Shown: positions 16,670 through 25,796, counted from the stretch's first letter. The stretch: 64,000 nucleotides of DNA from Chelativorans sp. J32 (GCF_000518985.1 NZ_JAEQ01000016.1:1-64000), one strand, 5' to 3'. The notes: a model not told the origin generated them from the sequence alone. Program-made: numbers and translations.

Positions 16670-18115
16670 TCAGGCGGCGGACTGCGAAACGAACTTGGTG
16701 ACGAGATAGGCTTCGATCGCCTCAGACCCGCCCTCGGTGCCATGGCCCGAATCCTTGATGCCGCCGAAGGGCACTTCGGGAAGGGCGAGCCCATTGTGAT
16801 TGATCGTCGTCATGCCCGCCTCGATTCTGAGGCCCAGCTGCTGCGCCGTCTCCGCGGAACCGGTAAAAGCGTAGGATGCGAGACCGAAGGGCAGACGGTT
16901 CGACTCCTCCACAACTTCATCGAGCGTTGAGAAGGGGTTGAAGACGGCGACCGGGCCGAACGGCTCCTCATTCATGATCCGTGCGTCCTTCGGCACGTTC
17001 GAGAGCACCGTCGGCTCGAAGAAGTTGCCCTTGTTGCCGATGCGCCGCCCGCCGGTCTTGAGTTCGGCGCCATGGTCCAGGGCATCCTGAATGAGCGATT
17101 CCAGGGCCGGAATGCGCCGCTCATTGGCGAGCGGGCCCATTTGCGTGCCTTCCTCCAGGCCGTTGCCGACCTTGATGGCCTTGGCAGCAGCGGTAAAGTC
17201 GCTCACCACCCGTTCATAGACGCCCTCCTGCACTAAAAAGCGGGTGGGGGAAACACAGACCTGGCCGGCATTACGGAACTTCGACGCGGCGAGCACCTTG
17301 ACGGCCTTGTCGAGATTGGCGTCCTCGAAGATGATCGCCGGCGCATGGCCGCCGAGTTCCATGGTCGCCCGCTTCATATGCGCGCCGGCAAGTGCGGCCA
17401 GATGCTTGCCGACCGGCGTCGAGCCCGTAAACGAGATTTTGCGGATGACGGGGTGCGGGATGAGGTATTCGGAAATCTCTGCGGGGACGCCGTAGACGAG
17501 ATTGACCACGCCGGCAGGCACGCCCGCGTCGGCGAAGACGCGGATGAGTTCAGCCGGCGAGGCGGGCGTTTCCTCGGGCGCCTTGACGATGATCGAGCAG
17601 CCGGCGGCAAGAGCCGCCGAGAGCTTGCGCACGATCTGGTTGATCGGAAAATTCCACGGCGTGAAGGCTGCGACCGGCCCGACCGGCAGCTTCACGGTCA
17701 TCTGCATGACGCCGGGCGCCCGGGCAGGAATGATCTGGCCGTAGGTGCGCCGGGCTTCCTCGGCGAACCAGTCGATCACGTCGGCGGCGGCCATAACCTC
17801 CACCTTGGCTTCGGCAAGCGGCTTGCCCTGCTCGCGTGTCATAATCCCGGCAATACCGTCCACTCGCTCGCGCAGGAGGGAGGCGGCCTTTCGCATAAGC
17901 TTAGACCGTTCGAAGGCCGAGACTTCGCTCCAAATCCGGAAGCCGCGATCCACTGCGGCAAGCGCGGCGTCGAGATCGGGTTTGGTAGCATGCGCTACGT
18001 GGCCGATAACTTCACCGGTGGCCGGATCCGTCACCGGGATGGACTTGCCTTCCGCGCCGCTGCGCCATTCGCCATCGATGAAGAGCTTCGTATCGGGATA
18101 GTTGCTCTGCGCCAT
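16670..18115 (-). CDS. gabD: NAD(P)-dependent succinate-semialdehyde dehydrogenase
   Basis: A 481-residue aldehyde dehydrogenase close to GabD: start [46 protein letters not shown], general base in [12 protein letters not shown], catalytic cysteine in [13 protein letters not shown]-terminal [15 protein letters not shown]. It oxidises succinate semialdehyde to succinate, the step after GabT, whose gene is 87 bp upstream. GGAAGAGG precedes the ATG by 7 bases. An enzyme of related semialdehyde specificity cannot be excluded. Confidence 0.85.
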   Translation of the reverse strand: MAQSNYPDTKLFIDGEWRSGAEGKSIPVTDPATGEVIGHVAHATKPDLDAALAAVDRGFRIWSEVSAFERSKLMRKAASLLRERVDGIAGIMTREQGKPLAEAKVEVMAAADVIDWFAEEARRTYGQIIPARAPGVMQMTVKLPVGPVAAFTPWNFPINQIVRKLSAALAAGCSIIVKAPEETPASPAELIRVFADAGVPAGVVNLVYGVPAEISEYLIPHPVIRKISFTGSTPVGKHLAALAGAHMKRATMELGGHAPAIIFEDANLDKAVKVLAASKFRNAGQVCVSPTRFLVQEGVYERVVSDFTAAAKAIKVGNGLEEGTQMGPLANERRIPALESLIQDALDHGAELKTGGRRIGNKGNFFEPTVLSNVPKDARIMNEEPFGPVAVFNPFSTLDEVVEESNRLPFGLASYAFTGSAETAQQLGLRIEAGMTTINHNGLALPEVPFGGIKDSGHGTEGGSEAIEAYLVTKFVSQSAA

Positions 18116-18202
18116 GATCTACCTCTTCCTTCGGATGCTCAGGCTGGTCGGCGGTGCCGGCAAGGAACCGCGCGACGCGCTGCTGTTTCATGCCTGCCGG
18201 GC

Positions 18203-19495
18203 TCAGACCTCGACGGCGGAGAAAGCCGCCTCGATCGAAGCTTCCAGGATATCGAGTGCCTCACCCAATGTCTGCTCTTCGATGGTGAGCGGCGGCAACA
18301 GCCGTACTACATTCGCCCGCGTGCCGCAGGCAAGCAAGATCAGCCCGCGCTCCTCCGCTTCCGCCACGATCCGGTTCGTGAGCTGCGGAGCCGCGTTCTT
18401 GGATGCACGATCCGTGACGAGTTCAAAGGCGATCATCGCGCCAAGCCCGCGCACATCGCCCAGACGCTCCATTCCCTGGCGTTGGGCAATCGCACGAAGG
18501 CGCGATGTGACGCGCTCGCCGATCATGGCCGCCCGGGCGCAGAGATTCTCCTCCTCGATGACATCCAGAACGGCGTTGGCGGCCGCCGTTGCGAGCGGAT
18601 TGCCGGCGTAAGTGCCGCCGAGGCCGCCCGTGTGCGCCGCATTCATCACCTCGGCGCGGCCGGTCACGGCCGAAAGCGGGAACCCGCCCGCGATGCCCTT
18701 GGCCATCGTGACGAGATCCGGGCGAACGCCGGAGTGCTCGATGCCGAACATCTTTCCCGTACGCGCCATGCCAGACTGGATCTCGTCGCAGATCAGAAGG
18801 ATGCCGTGCTGGTCCGCAATCTCCCTGAGGCGTATGAGGAACTCGGCCGGCGCGACGTTGAAGCCACCTTCGCCCTGTACCGGCTCGACGATGAAGGCGG
18901 CGATCCTCTGCGGGTCGATATCGGATGCAAACAGGCTCTCAAGCCCGGCTATGGCGTCATCGACAGAGATGCCGAGGAAGGGGTTCGGGAAGGGGGCATG
19001 GAAGATTTCAGACGGGAACGGTCCGAAATTCTTTTTGTATGGGTTTACTTTGCCTGTCAGGGCCATGCCGAGCATCGTGCGTCCATGGAAGGCGCCGGAA
19101 AAGGCAATGATGCCCGGCCTCTGCGTGTAGGCGCGCGCGATCTTCACCGAATTCTCCACCGCCTCCGCGCCGGTCGTCACCAGCATCGTGCGGTTTTCCG
19201 CGCCTGTCGGAACGATCGCGTTGAGCCGCTCGGCCAAGCGAACATAGCTTTCATAGGGCGCGACGTGGAAACAGGTATGGGTGAACTGCTCGGCCTGCTG
19301 TCGTACGGCTTCCATCACCTTCGGGTGACGATGGCCTGTATTGTTGACGGCGATGCCGGCCGCGAAGTCGATATAGCGCTTGCCGTTCACATCCCAAAGC
19401 TCGGCATTCTCGGCACGCTCGGCATAGATTCCCCGCGTGCCTATCCCCGCCGCCACGGCCGCCTTCTGGCGTGCCTGCAATTCTGTTGAAAGCAT
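18203..19495 (-). CDS. gabT: 4-aminobutyrate aminotransferase
   Basis: A 430-residue class III aminotransferase. Visible are VNGKRYIDFAAGIAVNNTGHRHPKV, TTGAEAVENSVKIARAYT (PLP phosphate), ICDEIQSGMARTGKMF (cofactor aspartate) and the PLP lysine in TMAKGIAGGFPL. It transfers the amino group of GABA to 2-oxoglutarate, giving succinate semialdehyde for GabD downstream. Start ATG 19495 is preferred to 19534 because AGGGGTG lies just ahead and GabT proteins begin at this point. A palindrome at 19535-19552 directly upstream is the likely operator for the XRE-cupin regulator encoded next door. Confidence 0.85.
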   Translation of the reverse strand: MLSTELQARQKAAVAAGIGTRGIYAERAENAELWDVNGKRYIDFAAGIAVNNTGHRHPKVMEAVRQQAEQFTHTCFHVAPYESYVRLAERLNAIVPTGAENRTMLVTTGAEAVENSVKIARAYTQRPGIIAFSGAFHGRTMLGMALTGKVNPYKKNFGPFPSEIFHAPFPNPFLGISVDDAIAGLESLFASDIDPQRIAAFIVEPVQGEGGFNVAPAEFLIRLREIADQHGILLICDEIQSGMARTGKMFGIEHSGVRPDLVTMAKGIAGGFPLSAVTGRAEVMNAAHTGGLGGTYAGNPLATAAANAVLDVIEEENLCARAAMIGERVTSRLRAIAQRQGMERLGDVRGLGAMIAFELVTDRASKNAAPQLTNRIVAEAEERGLILLACGTRANVVRLLPPLTIEEQTLGEALDILEASIEAAFSAVEV

Positions 19496-19534
19496 TTGCT
19501 CACCCCTGATCTGAACAGGTCTCGGCTTTATCAC

Positions 19535-19552
19535 TGCTCATTATTTTGAGCA
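19535..19552. promoter_or_regulatory. palindromic operator candidate before gabT
   Basis: TGCTCA and TGAGCA form a perfect 6-bp inverted repeat with a 6-bp AT spacer, in the 80-bp gap between gabT and the XRE-cupin regulator gene that reads toward it. XRE-cupin repressors such as PuuR bind short palindromes near their targets. Confidence 0.5.
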
Positions 19553-19575
19553 ATAGATGGTCGAGATATTGGCCA

Positions 19576-20196
19576 CTACAGATAGGGCGGTGTGCAGGCC
19601 GAGATGACGACGGTCCGGGCGGACGAGATGTTGCGGAACCGATGCGGGATCCGGCTGTCGAAAAGATATGCCTCTCCCGCTTTCAGGATCCGCACTTCCT
19701 CTCCCACCGTCAGCTCCAGCTCGCCTTCGACCACATAGCCTCCTTCGCTGGAGGAATGCTGCAGGAAGGAGGCGCCGGTGTCGGCACCCGGTTCATACAC
19801 TTCATGCAGAATCTGCAGGTTATATTCCCGCGCATTGCCGATCTGGCGAAACACCATGCGCCCGCCGCCCTCGCCGATGGCGCTCATGGCGGCCTTCGAC
19901 GTCAGGTCGACCAGCTCTTCCACGCCGAAGAACGGCCCGGTCGGGAACTGGCGCTCGGGCTCGAAGAAATCCGCCATACTGACGCCAAGCCCGCTCAGGA
20001 TCTTGCGCAACGTGGCGATGGATGGGCTGATCTTGTTCTTTTCCACATTTGAGATCTGTGCGTGCGGAACGCCGGCACGCATCGCAAGCTGCCGCTGGGA
20101 CAGCCCGGCTGCCGCGCGCATCGCTCTCATGCGGGCGCCGATGTCGAAATGTGCCTCCAGCTCATCCGGCTCCGCTTGTTGCTCTGCTTTGGACAT
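19576..20196 (-). CDS. XRE-family regulator with cupin domain (PuuR-like)
   Basis: A 206-residue regulator: an XRE helix-turn-helix at residues 19-75 (MRAMRAAAGLSQRQLAMRAGVPHAQISNVEKNKISPSIATLRKILSGL) and a cupin fold at about 135-205 (SSEGGYVVEGELELTVGEEVRILKAGEAYLFDSRIPHRFRNIS). This build is that of PuuR, the putrescine-use repressor, and related regulators of GABA and amine catabolism. It lies 80 bp upstream of gabT in the same direction, with a palindrome between. Control of the gab-type genes is a strong inference from position. Confidence 0.85.
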   Translation of the reverse strand: MSKAEQQAEPDELEAHFDIGARMRAMRAAAGLSQRQLAMRAGVPHAQISNVEKNKISPSIATLRKILSGLGVSMADFFEPERQFPTGPFFGVEELVDLTSKAAMSAIGEGGGRMVFRQIGNAREYNLQILHEVYEPGADTGASFLQHSSSEGGYVVEGELELTVGEEVRILKAGEAYLFDSRIPHRFRNISSARTVVISACTPPYL

Positions 20197-20419
20197 GCTC
20201 GATCACTGGATATTTTTTTGGCCACAGGACTGAGAGATAGCATGTTCCCGCGCATGGTACAGCCTCCCGGCAGCCTCCGAACTCCTTTCGAAGACGGCTA
20301 TCCACCGTCTTCGCCGGCCAATCTTCCCCCGATATTCCGCCGGATGTGGGACCTCTTGCCAGGGCTGTAGAAGATTTTGAGCACCCGCCATTGACTCGCG
20401 CAGAAAATCAGGAATTATA

Positions 20420-20449
20420 TATCTGAAATGGATACGGTATATTCAGATA
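20420..20449. promoter_or_regulatory. inverted repeat across the IclR start codon
   Basis: TATCTGAA (20420-20427) and TTCAGATA (20442-20449) are perfect 8-bp inverted arms with a 14-bp spacer that contains the ATG at 20428. A bound IclR dimer here would cover its own start region, which suggests autorepression, or that transcription starts at or near the ATG (leaderless message). Confidence 0.5.
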
Positions 20450-21183
20450 GAATACAGCCCGAAGGTGGCGTCCGGCCGCTCTCGACGGCGTTGAAGACGT
20501 TGGCCGTGCTGGACGTGTTTGCCGGCAGCGCTCGCGGCATGCGGCTTCCGGAGATCGCGCGGGCGATGGGCCTCTCGCGACCCACGGCCTATCAGCGTCT
20601 CCTGACGCTCGTGGAAGCGGGCTGGATCGAGCAGGACGAGGAGGGGCGCTATCGCCTCTCCATGCATGTTTGCCGGTTGGCTGCCGCGGCTCTCGAGCAG
20701 GCGGATCTCGGCTCGCGCGTACAGCCGATCCTCGAAGCGCTCGTGCATGAAGTAAAGGAAACGGCATCGCTTGCGGTGCTTGACCGGGGCGTTCCCTGCA
20801 TCGTCTCCCGCGTGGAATCGGACAGCCTGCTGCGCGCCGAGCAGAAGGTCGGCACGACCATGTCTCTCGAAGGGTCGGCATCGGGCCGCATCCTCACCGC
20901 CTTTGCCGACGAGGGCACCTTGCGGCGGCTGCAGGAAAGCGGAAGGCCGCTCGCCTCCGAAGAGGTGCTGGCTGCGGCACGCGCCGACGGCTACGCGCTT
21001 TCGAGCGGGTACACTCATACAGGCGTGCGCGGCATCGCCGCCCCCGTCTTCGACATACAGGGCAGATGCACCGCGACGCTGTCGCTGGTGATGCCGGAAA
21101 CCCGCTTCAAACTTGAAGCAATCCGCGAGCCGCTTTTGCGGGCAGCGGAGAAGATCACGAAAATGCAGCAAGGAGCGCGATAA
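20428..21183 (+). CDS. IclR-family transcriptional regulator
   Basis: A 251-residue IclR protein: winged helix at residues 15-75 (ALKTLAVLDVFAGSARGMRLPEIARAMGLSRPTAYQRLLTLVEAGWIEQDEEGRYRLS) and the C-terminal effector domain (VEADSLLRAEQKVG-like segment, GSASGRILTAFADE, GYALSSGYTHTGVRGIAAPVFD, TLSLVMPETRF). It leads the operon 20.4-29.0 kb and is 5 bp ahead of the next gene, so it is probably co-transcribed. No ribosome site is well placed before ATG 20428, and an inverted repeat spans it. The effector is presumably the substrate of the pathway encoded downstream. Confidence 0.85.
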   Translation: MDTVYSDRIQPEGGVRPLSTALKTLAVLDVFAGSARGMRLPEIARAMGLSRPTAYQRLLTLVEAGWIEQDEEGRYRLSMHVCRLAAAALEQADLGSRVQPILEALVHEVKETASLAVLDRGVPCIVSRVESDSLLRAEQKVGTTMSLEGSASGRILTAFADEGTLRRLQESGRPLASEEVLAAARADGYALSSGYTHTGVRGIAAPVFDIQGRCTATLSLVMPETRFKLEAIREPLLRAAEKITKMQQGAR

Positions 21184-21188
21184 CCCGC

Positions 21189-22901
21189 ATGTCCGTAGTG
21201 CGCGAGACATTGATGGAAGAAGCCCCGCGTCCGAGATCCGGCCAGGAGCTGATGCGGCCGGAAAAGCTCGCCGCCTTCCAGCCCAGCCGGGTGAGCATCA
21301 CCCGGGCGCTCATGAACAAGCTCATTCGCGAGCGCTGGGAAATCTCCGTCGAGCGCTTCGACGTGGATGAGACCTCCACCGGCACGGCCGTCTATTCCAT
21401 CAAGGCGCCACGGCAGGAATTCAGTTTCATCGCCTTCTCCCGGCCTCCGAGCCGCAAGGCCCGCACCGGCCGGATCATCGGCCAGGCCTGGGACATGATG
21501 GGCACGCTGAACGAGGGTCCTGCAACCGAGGCCGACATCCGATCGGCTCGCGAAGAATTGCCGAAGCTCTATCGCGGCCGTGCAACGCCAAACGCCCTGG
21601 TGTGGTGCCGCTCCAACCGTTCCATGCGGGTCTTCGACCAAACGCTCGCCGCGCTTGCCGAAGGCAGGCAGCCCTCGATCGATGACCTGTCGCAGGTCTG
21701 CTATCTGATGCGTAATACCGGGCTCGACGGCAACGGCACGTTCGGCACGCGCCCCTTTCCGTCGCTCGGTCGCGATCACGCGCTTGGGCGCCCGCTCGAA
21801 GCGCAGCTCCTCACCGCCTATCTGATGCGGGAATATTCCTGCGACCTGGTGGAGCATCTCGCCCGGCTTGCATCGCCAAAGGCCGTTGGGCTCGATCCGG
21901 CGATCCGGCGCTACCTCGGTGTTGGCAACGGCTCTGCCCTCGGCCTCATCTTCTTCATACACAAGCACCCGCAACTGATCAGCAGCTTCATCGCAGCGCG
22001 CGAGCAGGCGATCGCGATCGCGCGTGGGCTCAGGCTGGCAAAGGGCGACAAGCGGATCGATGAGCTCCTGGGGCTGGTCCGCCGCGCGATCACATTCCGC
22101 CGCGAGGACCGGATGATGTACGAAGCCTTCGCCTCCAGTGCCGAAGTGGCCGAGGATCTGGAGAAGGTGACAGTAGCCCTCAAGGAGCTGCGTGAAACCG
22201 GCATGGTCGGCGGTGCGCACCGGACCTATCCGCTGGACGTGCTCGCGCAGCGCTTCGAGGCGGAACTCAAGCCCGAATCCTTCGAGACATATCTGTCTCT
22301 GCTTATCGAGCTCGTGCCGGAGGAAGCAGATGCGCTGCTGCCTTCGATCGGCGGTCCGGACGAGGTGAATGTGTCTCCTGCCGAGACGGTAGAAAGCCTC
22401 AGCGATCTGATCCGGCAGCAGTATCAGTGGGCGCTGGACATCGATATGTCGACGCCCGATGCCTACAAATATGTCTGGTACAAGTCCGAAACGGCCGAAG
22501 AGCCGCGCCGTGGCGCTCGCGAGGAGGTGCCGGAGGCTCTCGATCTCGGCCTCGATATCTGCGGCGGCGTGCAGTCGCTCATGGCCGATCTGAGCCGGGA
22601 GGCTCCGGACCTTTCGGTGGCGCGCTTCCTCATGAAGCACCCCGGCCACCGTCATCTCGTGGCGCGCATACAGACGCTGCGGGATCTGCCCTACCACACA
22701 CCGATGGCGAACATTAACGCGGAGGATTTCATCCCGATCGATCTCGTGCGGCTGATGAATGTCGGCATCCATGGCATCGATAAGACGCGCGACTTCCTGC
22801 GCCGCAATTTGCGCGGCGTGCTTTATCACGGCGCACCGACACCGGCCGAAATTCGTGCCGGCCGTGCGGAGTTCTGGGCCTATCCGGCGGAGCCTCACTG
22901 A
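21189..22901 (+). CDS. conserved-looking protein of unknown function, 570 aa
   Basis: I do not recognise this family. The 570-residue protein has no signal peptide and no clear membrane span, and is mostly helical. It has an N-terminal domain with a short beta hairpin (GTAVYSIKAPRQEFSFIAFS), a central helical region (LEAQLLTAYLMREYSCDLVEHLARL; LIFFIHKHPQLISSFIAAREQAIAIARGL) and a tail rich in conserved-looking polar residues (HRTYPLD, WYKSETAEEPRRG, MKHPGHRHLVARIQTLRDLPYHTPMANINAEDF). No Walker, Rossmann or metal motif stands out. It overlaps the next gene as TGATG and is the second gene of an IclR-led importer operon, so an enzymatic role in breaking down the imported compound is likely. Function not assigned. 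Confidence 0.7.
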   Translation: MSVVRETLMEEAPRPRSGQELMRPEKLAAFQPSRVSITRALMNKLIRERWEISVERFDVDETSTGTAVYSIKAPRQEFSFIAFSRPPSRKARTGRIIGQAWDMMGTLNEGPATEADIRSAREELPKLYRGRATPNALVWCRSNRSMRVFDQTLAALAEGRQPSIDDLSQVCYLMRNTGLDGNGTFGTRPFPSLGRDHALGRPLEAQLLTAYLMREYSCDLVEHLARLASPKAVGLDPAIRRYLGVGNGSALGLIFFIHKHPQLISSFIAAREQAIAIARGLRLAKGDKRIDELLGLVRRAITFRREDRMMYEAFASSAEVAEDLEKVTVALKELRETGMVGGAHRTYPLDVLAQRFEAELKPESFETYLSLLIELVPEEADALLPSIGGPDEVNVSPAETVESLSDLIRQQYQWALDIDMSTPDAYKYVWYKSETAEEPRRGAREEVPEALDLGLDICGGVQSLMADLSREAPDLSVARFLMKHPGHRHLVARIQTLRDLPYHTPMANINAEDFIPIDLVRLMNVGIHGIDKTRDFLRRNLRGVLYHGAPTPAEIRAGRAEFWAYPAEPH

Positions 22902-23635
22902 TGCAGAATTCGCAGACCACAGAGATGCTGCGCATAATGCCGCGCGAGATGCGGATGATGACCGAGCGCATCTTTTCCCTCACCGGTCTTCCCAAAGGCT
23001 TCTTTCTCGCTGCGCAAGACGTGGTGATGTACTCGCAAAAGCTTGGCTTGGGGGGCTTTGCACTCCTGGAGGAGCGTTTCGAGCAGCTGAAAAACGCAGA
23101 TCCGGCGCGGATTTCGATCCTGTCGCAGGATGGCGCGGCGTTGCGGCTTGATGCCGGCGGCCAGCATGCCTGGTTCGTCATCCCCGGCGTCATCGATCTT
23201 CTGGGTGAGCTCGTGCATCATTTCGGCGCAGCGCGCCTGTCGGTCGTGAATGCGATCGACCCCGCCGAGCTTCAGCTTGCTGCGCCCCTGGCTGCCCGCA
23301 GCGGTATCGCCGTCATATTCACCGGCGGCGACGAACCTCTCCTGTCCGCTTCAGCAGCACCGCTTGGCGGCGATTTTGGCCATGACGAGCCGCTGCTGTG
23401 GGAATTGCTCCAGCAAGGTACGCAGATCGAGGCAGGGCTTTGGTGGCGCATCTACCACCTGGCGCAGAAGGCACTCACGCCTGACAGCGTCGTCTCGCGC
23501 CGCCATGCGGGACCCCTGATCGTCAACGACGACGGCACCGTCATTGGCCGCAAGGACAATGACGACGAGACAGACATCAGTTTCCTCACCTCGCCCAAGA
23601 TCGGCGGCTACGAGACGGAAGGGGCTCAATCATGA
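22901..23635 (+). CDS. protein of unknown function, 244 aa (possibly DUF3726-like)
   Basis: A 244-residue protein without signal or membrane segments: helical N-terminus (RIMPREMRMMTERIFSLTGLPKGFFLAAQDVVMYSQKLGLGGFALLEE), a central alpha/beta part (RISILSQDGAALRLDAGGQHAWFVIPGVIDLLGELVHHFG) and a flexible acidic C-terminus (GRKDNDDETDISFLTSPK). It might belong to DUF3726, but I recall that family only weakly. Start ATG overlaps the stop of the 570-aa gene (TGATG) and its end overlaps the M19-like gene by 4 bases, so all three are translationally linked and probably form a complex or consecutive steps. Confidence 0.65.
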   Translation: MQNSQTTEMLRIMPREMRMMTERIFSLTGLPKGFFLAAQDVVMYSQKLGLGGFALLEERFEQLKNADPARISILSQDGAALRLDAGGQHAWFVIPGVIDLLGELVHHFGAARLSVVNAIDPAELQLAAPLAARSGIAVIFTGGDEPLLSASAAPLGGDFGHDEPLLWELLQQGTQIEAGLWWRIYHLAQKALTPDSVVSRRHAGPLIVNDDGTVIGRKDNDDETDISFLTSPKIGGYETEGAQS

Positions 23636-24615
23636 TCATCGACGGGCTGCAATGCGGCCACTTCGACCGGCAGGCCTTCACCTCGCTCAAGACAGCGGGC
23701 GTGGGTGGCGTGGTGGTCACCTGCGGCTTCTGGGAAGGCGCGGTGGAATCGCTGGATTCCCTCGGTAAATGGCGTGATCTCGTTCGGGAGAATGCAGATG
23801 TGGCGGAGATTGCCACCACCGCCGCCGCCGTGCAGCGTATAGGTGCCGCAGGCAAGGTAGCCGTCATCCTCGGTTTCCAGAACGCCAATCTTTTCGAAGG
23901 CCGCATCCGCTTTGTGGAGCTTTTCGCGGAGCTGGGCGTTCGCGTCGTCCAGCTGACCTACAACAACCAGAACGAGCTCGGGGGAAGCTGCTACGAGGCC
24001 GAGGACTCCGGCCTTGCCCGATTCGGCAAGGAAGTGGTGCGCGAGATGAACAGGGCGGGCATCCTGGTGGATTGCAGCCATGTCGGCGATCGCACAACCC
24101 TCGATGCGATCGAGGTCTCCGAAAAGCCCATCGCCGTCACACACGCCAATGCGCGCTCCCTGTTTGACCACAAGCGCAACAAGTCCGACGACGTGCTGAG
24201 AGCCCTTAAGGAAACCGGCGGTGTCATCGGTTGCGCCGCCTACCGGAACATCACCGGCGATGAATACTGCAAGTCGATCGAGGCCTGGTGCGGCATGGTC
24301 GCGCGCACTGTGGAGATCGCCGGCATCGATTCCGTCGCCATCGGCACCGACCGCAGCCACAACTTCACCGCCCCCGATTACGCCTGGATGCGCCAGGGCC
24401 GCTGGACGCGCGGCGTGGACTATGGCGCGGGTTCTGCGGCCCGACCCGGCAAGGCGCCCCCGCCGGATTGGTTCCAGACCGTCGAAGATGTGCAGGTGAT
24501 CCCAAACGGCCTCCGCACCGTGGGCTTCTCGGAAGAAGAGGTCGCAAAAATAACCCACGGGAATTGGCTGCGCCTCTACGAGGCGACCTTCAGGAACACG
24601 AGAGAGGAGAATTGA
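23632..24615 (+). CDS. M19 membrane-dipeptidase-like hydrolase, variant active site
   Basis: A 327-residue TIM-barrel hydrolase of the renal-dipeptidase family. Zinc-ligand positions found: His10-x-Asp12 (GHFD), His150 (VDCSH), His171 (THANARSLFDHKRN) and Asp240 (IGTD). The bridging glutamate, normally in GIEG, is replaced: the segment reads GFQNANLFEG (Gln83-Asn84). The family variant with GFQN is one I recall from other alphaproteobacteria, so the change is probably lineage-wide, not a mutation. It may bind a single metal or cleave something other than dipeptides. No signal peptide, so cytoplasmic. Overlaps the previous gene by 4 bp and is 1 bp from the binding-protein gene. Confidence 0.75.
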   Translation: MIIDGLQCGHFDRQAFTSLKTAGVGGVVVTCGFWEGAVESLDSLGKWRDLVRENADVAEIATTAAAVQRIGAAGKVAVILGFQNANLFEGRIRFVELFAELGVRVVQLTYNNQNELGGSCYEAEDSGLARFGKEVVREMNRAGILVDCSHVGDRTTLDAIEVSEKPIAVTHANARSLFDHKRNKSDDVLRALKETGGVIGCAAYRNITGDEYCKSIEAWCGMVARTVEIAGIDSVAIGTDRSHNFTAPDYAWMRQGRWTRGVDYGAGSAARPGKAPPPDWFQTVEDVQVIPNGLRTVGFSEEEVAKITHGNWLRLYEATFRNTREEN

Positions 24616-24616
24616 T

Positions 24617-25675
24617 ATGACCGCAACCGGCAAAGGGTTCTCGACCCTGCTCGCGCCGAACCGTCGGACGTTTCTCAAGGCTTCCGGCGCCGCGCTGACG
24701 ACGACGCTCGCAATGCCCTATATCACGCGTGCGCAGGAAAACGTGCTTTACATCAATACCTGGGGCGGCCCCTGGGAGGAAGCGGCGAAGGCTCATCTGT
24801 TCGATCCCTTCACCGCAGAGACGGGCATTCAGATCCGCACGGTTTCGCCCGTTTCCTTCGCCAAGCTTGCTCAACAGGTGCAGACCGGCACCTATGAATT
24901 CGACATCACCACGCTCGGCGGCGGCGAGCTGATCCGGGCCGACCAGGCCGGTATCATCGAAGACATCGCCGAGGCGCCGTATGAGGGCGGCCTGTTCCAC
25001 AACGGCGTGGCCTCGCATGCCTTTGCGACCGTCATTGCCTACCGCACCGACAAGTTCCCGAATGGCGGTCCGCAGAACTGGGCCGAGTTTTGGGACGTGG
25101 AGCGCTTCCCTGGCTCGCGCTGCCTCCAGCGCTATCCCGCCCGCGTCCTGCCGCTCGCGCTCCTGGCCGACGGCGTTGCCGTGGAAGACCTTTACCCGCT
25201 CGATATCGACCGGGCTTTCGCTTCGCTCGACAAGATCAAGGATCACATCCTCGTCTGGTGGACCGCCGGAGCCCAGTCGACGCAGATCCTGCGCGACGGC
25301 GAGGTCGACCTGATCGGCATCTGGCACGGCCGCTACTTCGAAGCGCTGGATGCTGGCGCGCCGGTCGGCATGACCTGGAACCAGGGCCAGATCGACCGCG
25401 CCTATTGGGTGGTGGCCAAGGACACGCCGAACGCGGAAAACGCGAAGAAGTTCATCGAATTCGCTACCAGCGCCAAGCCGCTGGCAGGCTTCGTGACGCA
25501 GGCGGACTATGGCCCGCTGAACCCGGCGGCGAACGAGTTCATCTCCGCCGAAGACGCCAAGCGTATGCCCACCTCGCCGGAGAATTATCCGCTCACCTTC
25601 GAGCAGGATATCGAGAATTTCGGCGCGGATATCGAGGAAGTGGCGCAGCGCTTCGAGGAATGGATCGCAAGCTGA
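24617..25675 (+). CDS. ABC transporter substrate-binding protein, PotD/spermidine-putrescine class
   Basis: A 352-residue periplasmic binding protein exported by Tat: PNRRTFLKASGAA (Arg16-Arg17), ending near ITRAQE. The mature part matches PotD-like family-1 binding proteins (VLYINTWGGPWEEAAKAHLFDPFTAETGIQI, GEVDLIGIWHGRYFEAL, NAKKFIEFATS). It opens the importer genes of the IclR operon and is followed by two stem-loops, then permeases and ATPase. The PotD class binds polyamines but also opines, aminophosphonates and other amines, so the ligand stays open. Confidence 0.85.
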   Translation: MTATGKGFSTLLAPNRRTFLKASGAALTTTLAMPYITRAQENVLYINTWGGPWEEAAKAHLFDPFTAETGIQIRTVSPVSFAKLAQQVQTGTYEFDITTLGGGELIRADQAGIIEDIAEAPYEGGLFHNGVASHAFATVIAYRTDKFPNGGPQNWAEFWDVERFPGSRCLQRYPARVLPLALLADGVAVEDLYPLDIDRAFASLDKIKDHILVWWTAGAQSTQILRDGEVDLIGIWHGRYFEALDAGAPVGMTWNQGQIDRAYWVVAKDTPNAENAKKFIEFATSAKPLAGFVTQADYGPLNPAANEFISAEDAKRMPTSPENYPLTFEQDIENFGADIEEVAQRFEEWIAS

Positions 25676-25698
25676 TGCGATGATTGCGGGACCTCGGG

Positions 25699-25761
25699 AA
25701 GGGTGATGCCGCTCCTGGCCGACCCTTCTTGAGCCCGCTCCGTCACGCCCGAGCGAGCGGG
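25699..25761 (+). other. two tandem stem-loops between binding protein and permease genes
   Basis: AAGGGT (25699-25704) pairs with ACCCTT (25722-25727), and CCCGCTC (25734-25740) pairs with GAGCGGG (25755-25761), the latter followed by TGTCTTTT. Such structures after a binding-protein gene usually protect the upstream message or partly terminate transcription, raising binding protein over permease. Confidence 0.5.
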
Positions 25762-25796
25762 TGTCTTTTCACCCGAGCAACAAAAAGGGGAGCGGC

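Noticed and set aside
17345-19489. A 714-codon plus-strand open frame opposite gabD and gabT
   Set aside because: Antisense to two well-supported enzymes; arginine/histidine-rich translation without motifs.
21015-22898. A 627-codon minus-strand open frame opposite the 570-aa gene
   Set aside because: The plus-strand frame has TGATG coupling to its neighbour and protein-like composition; the minus one is rich in R, H and A without start signals.
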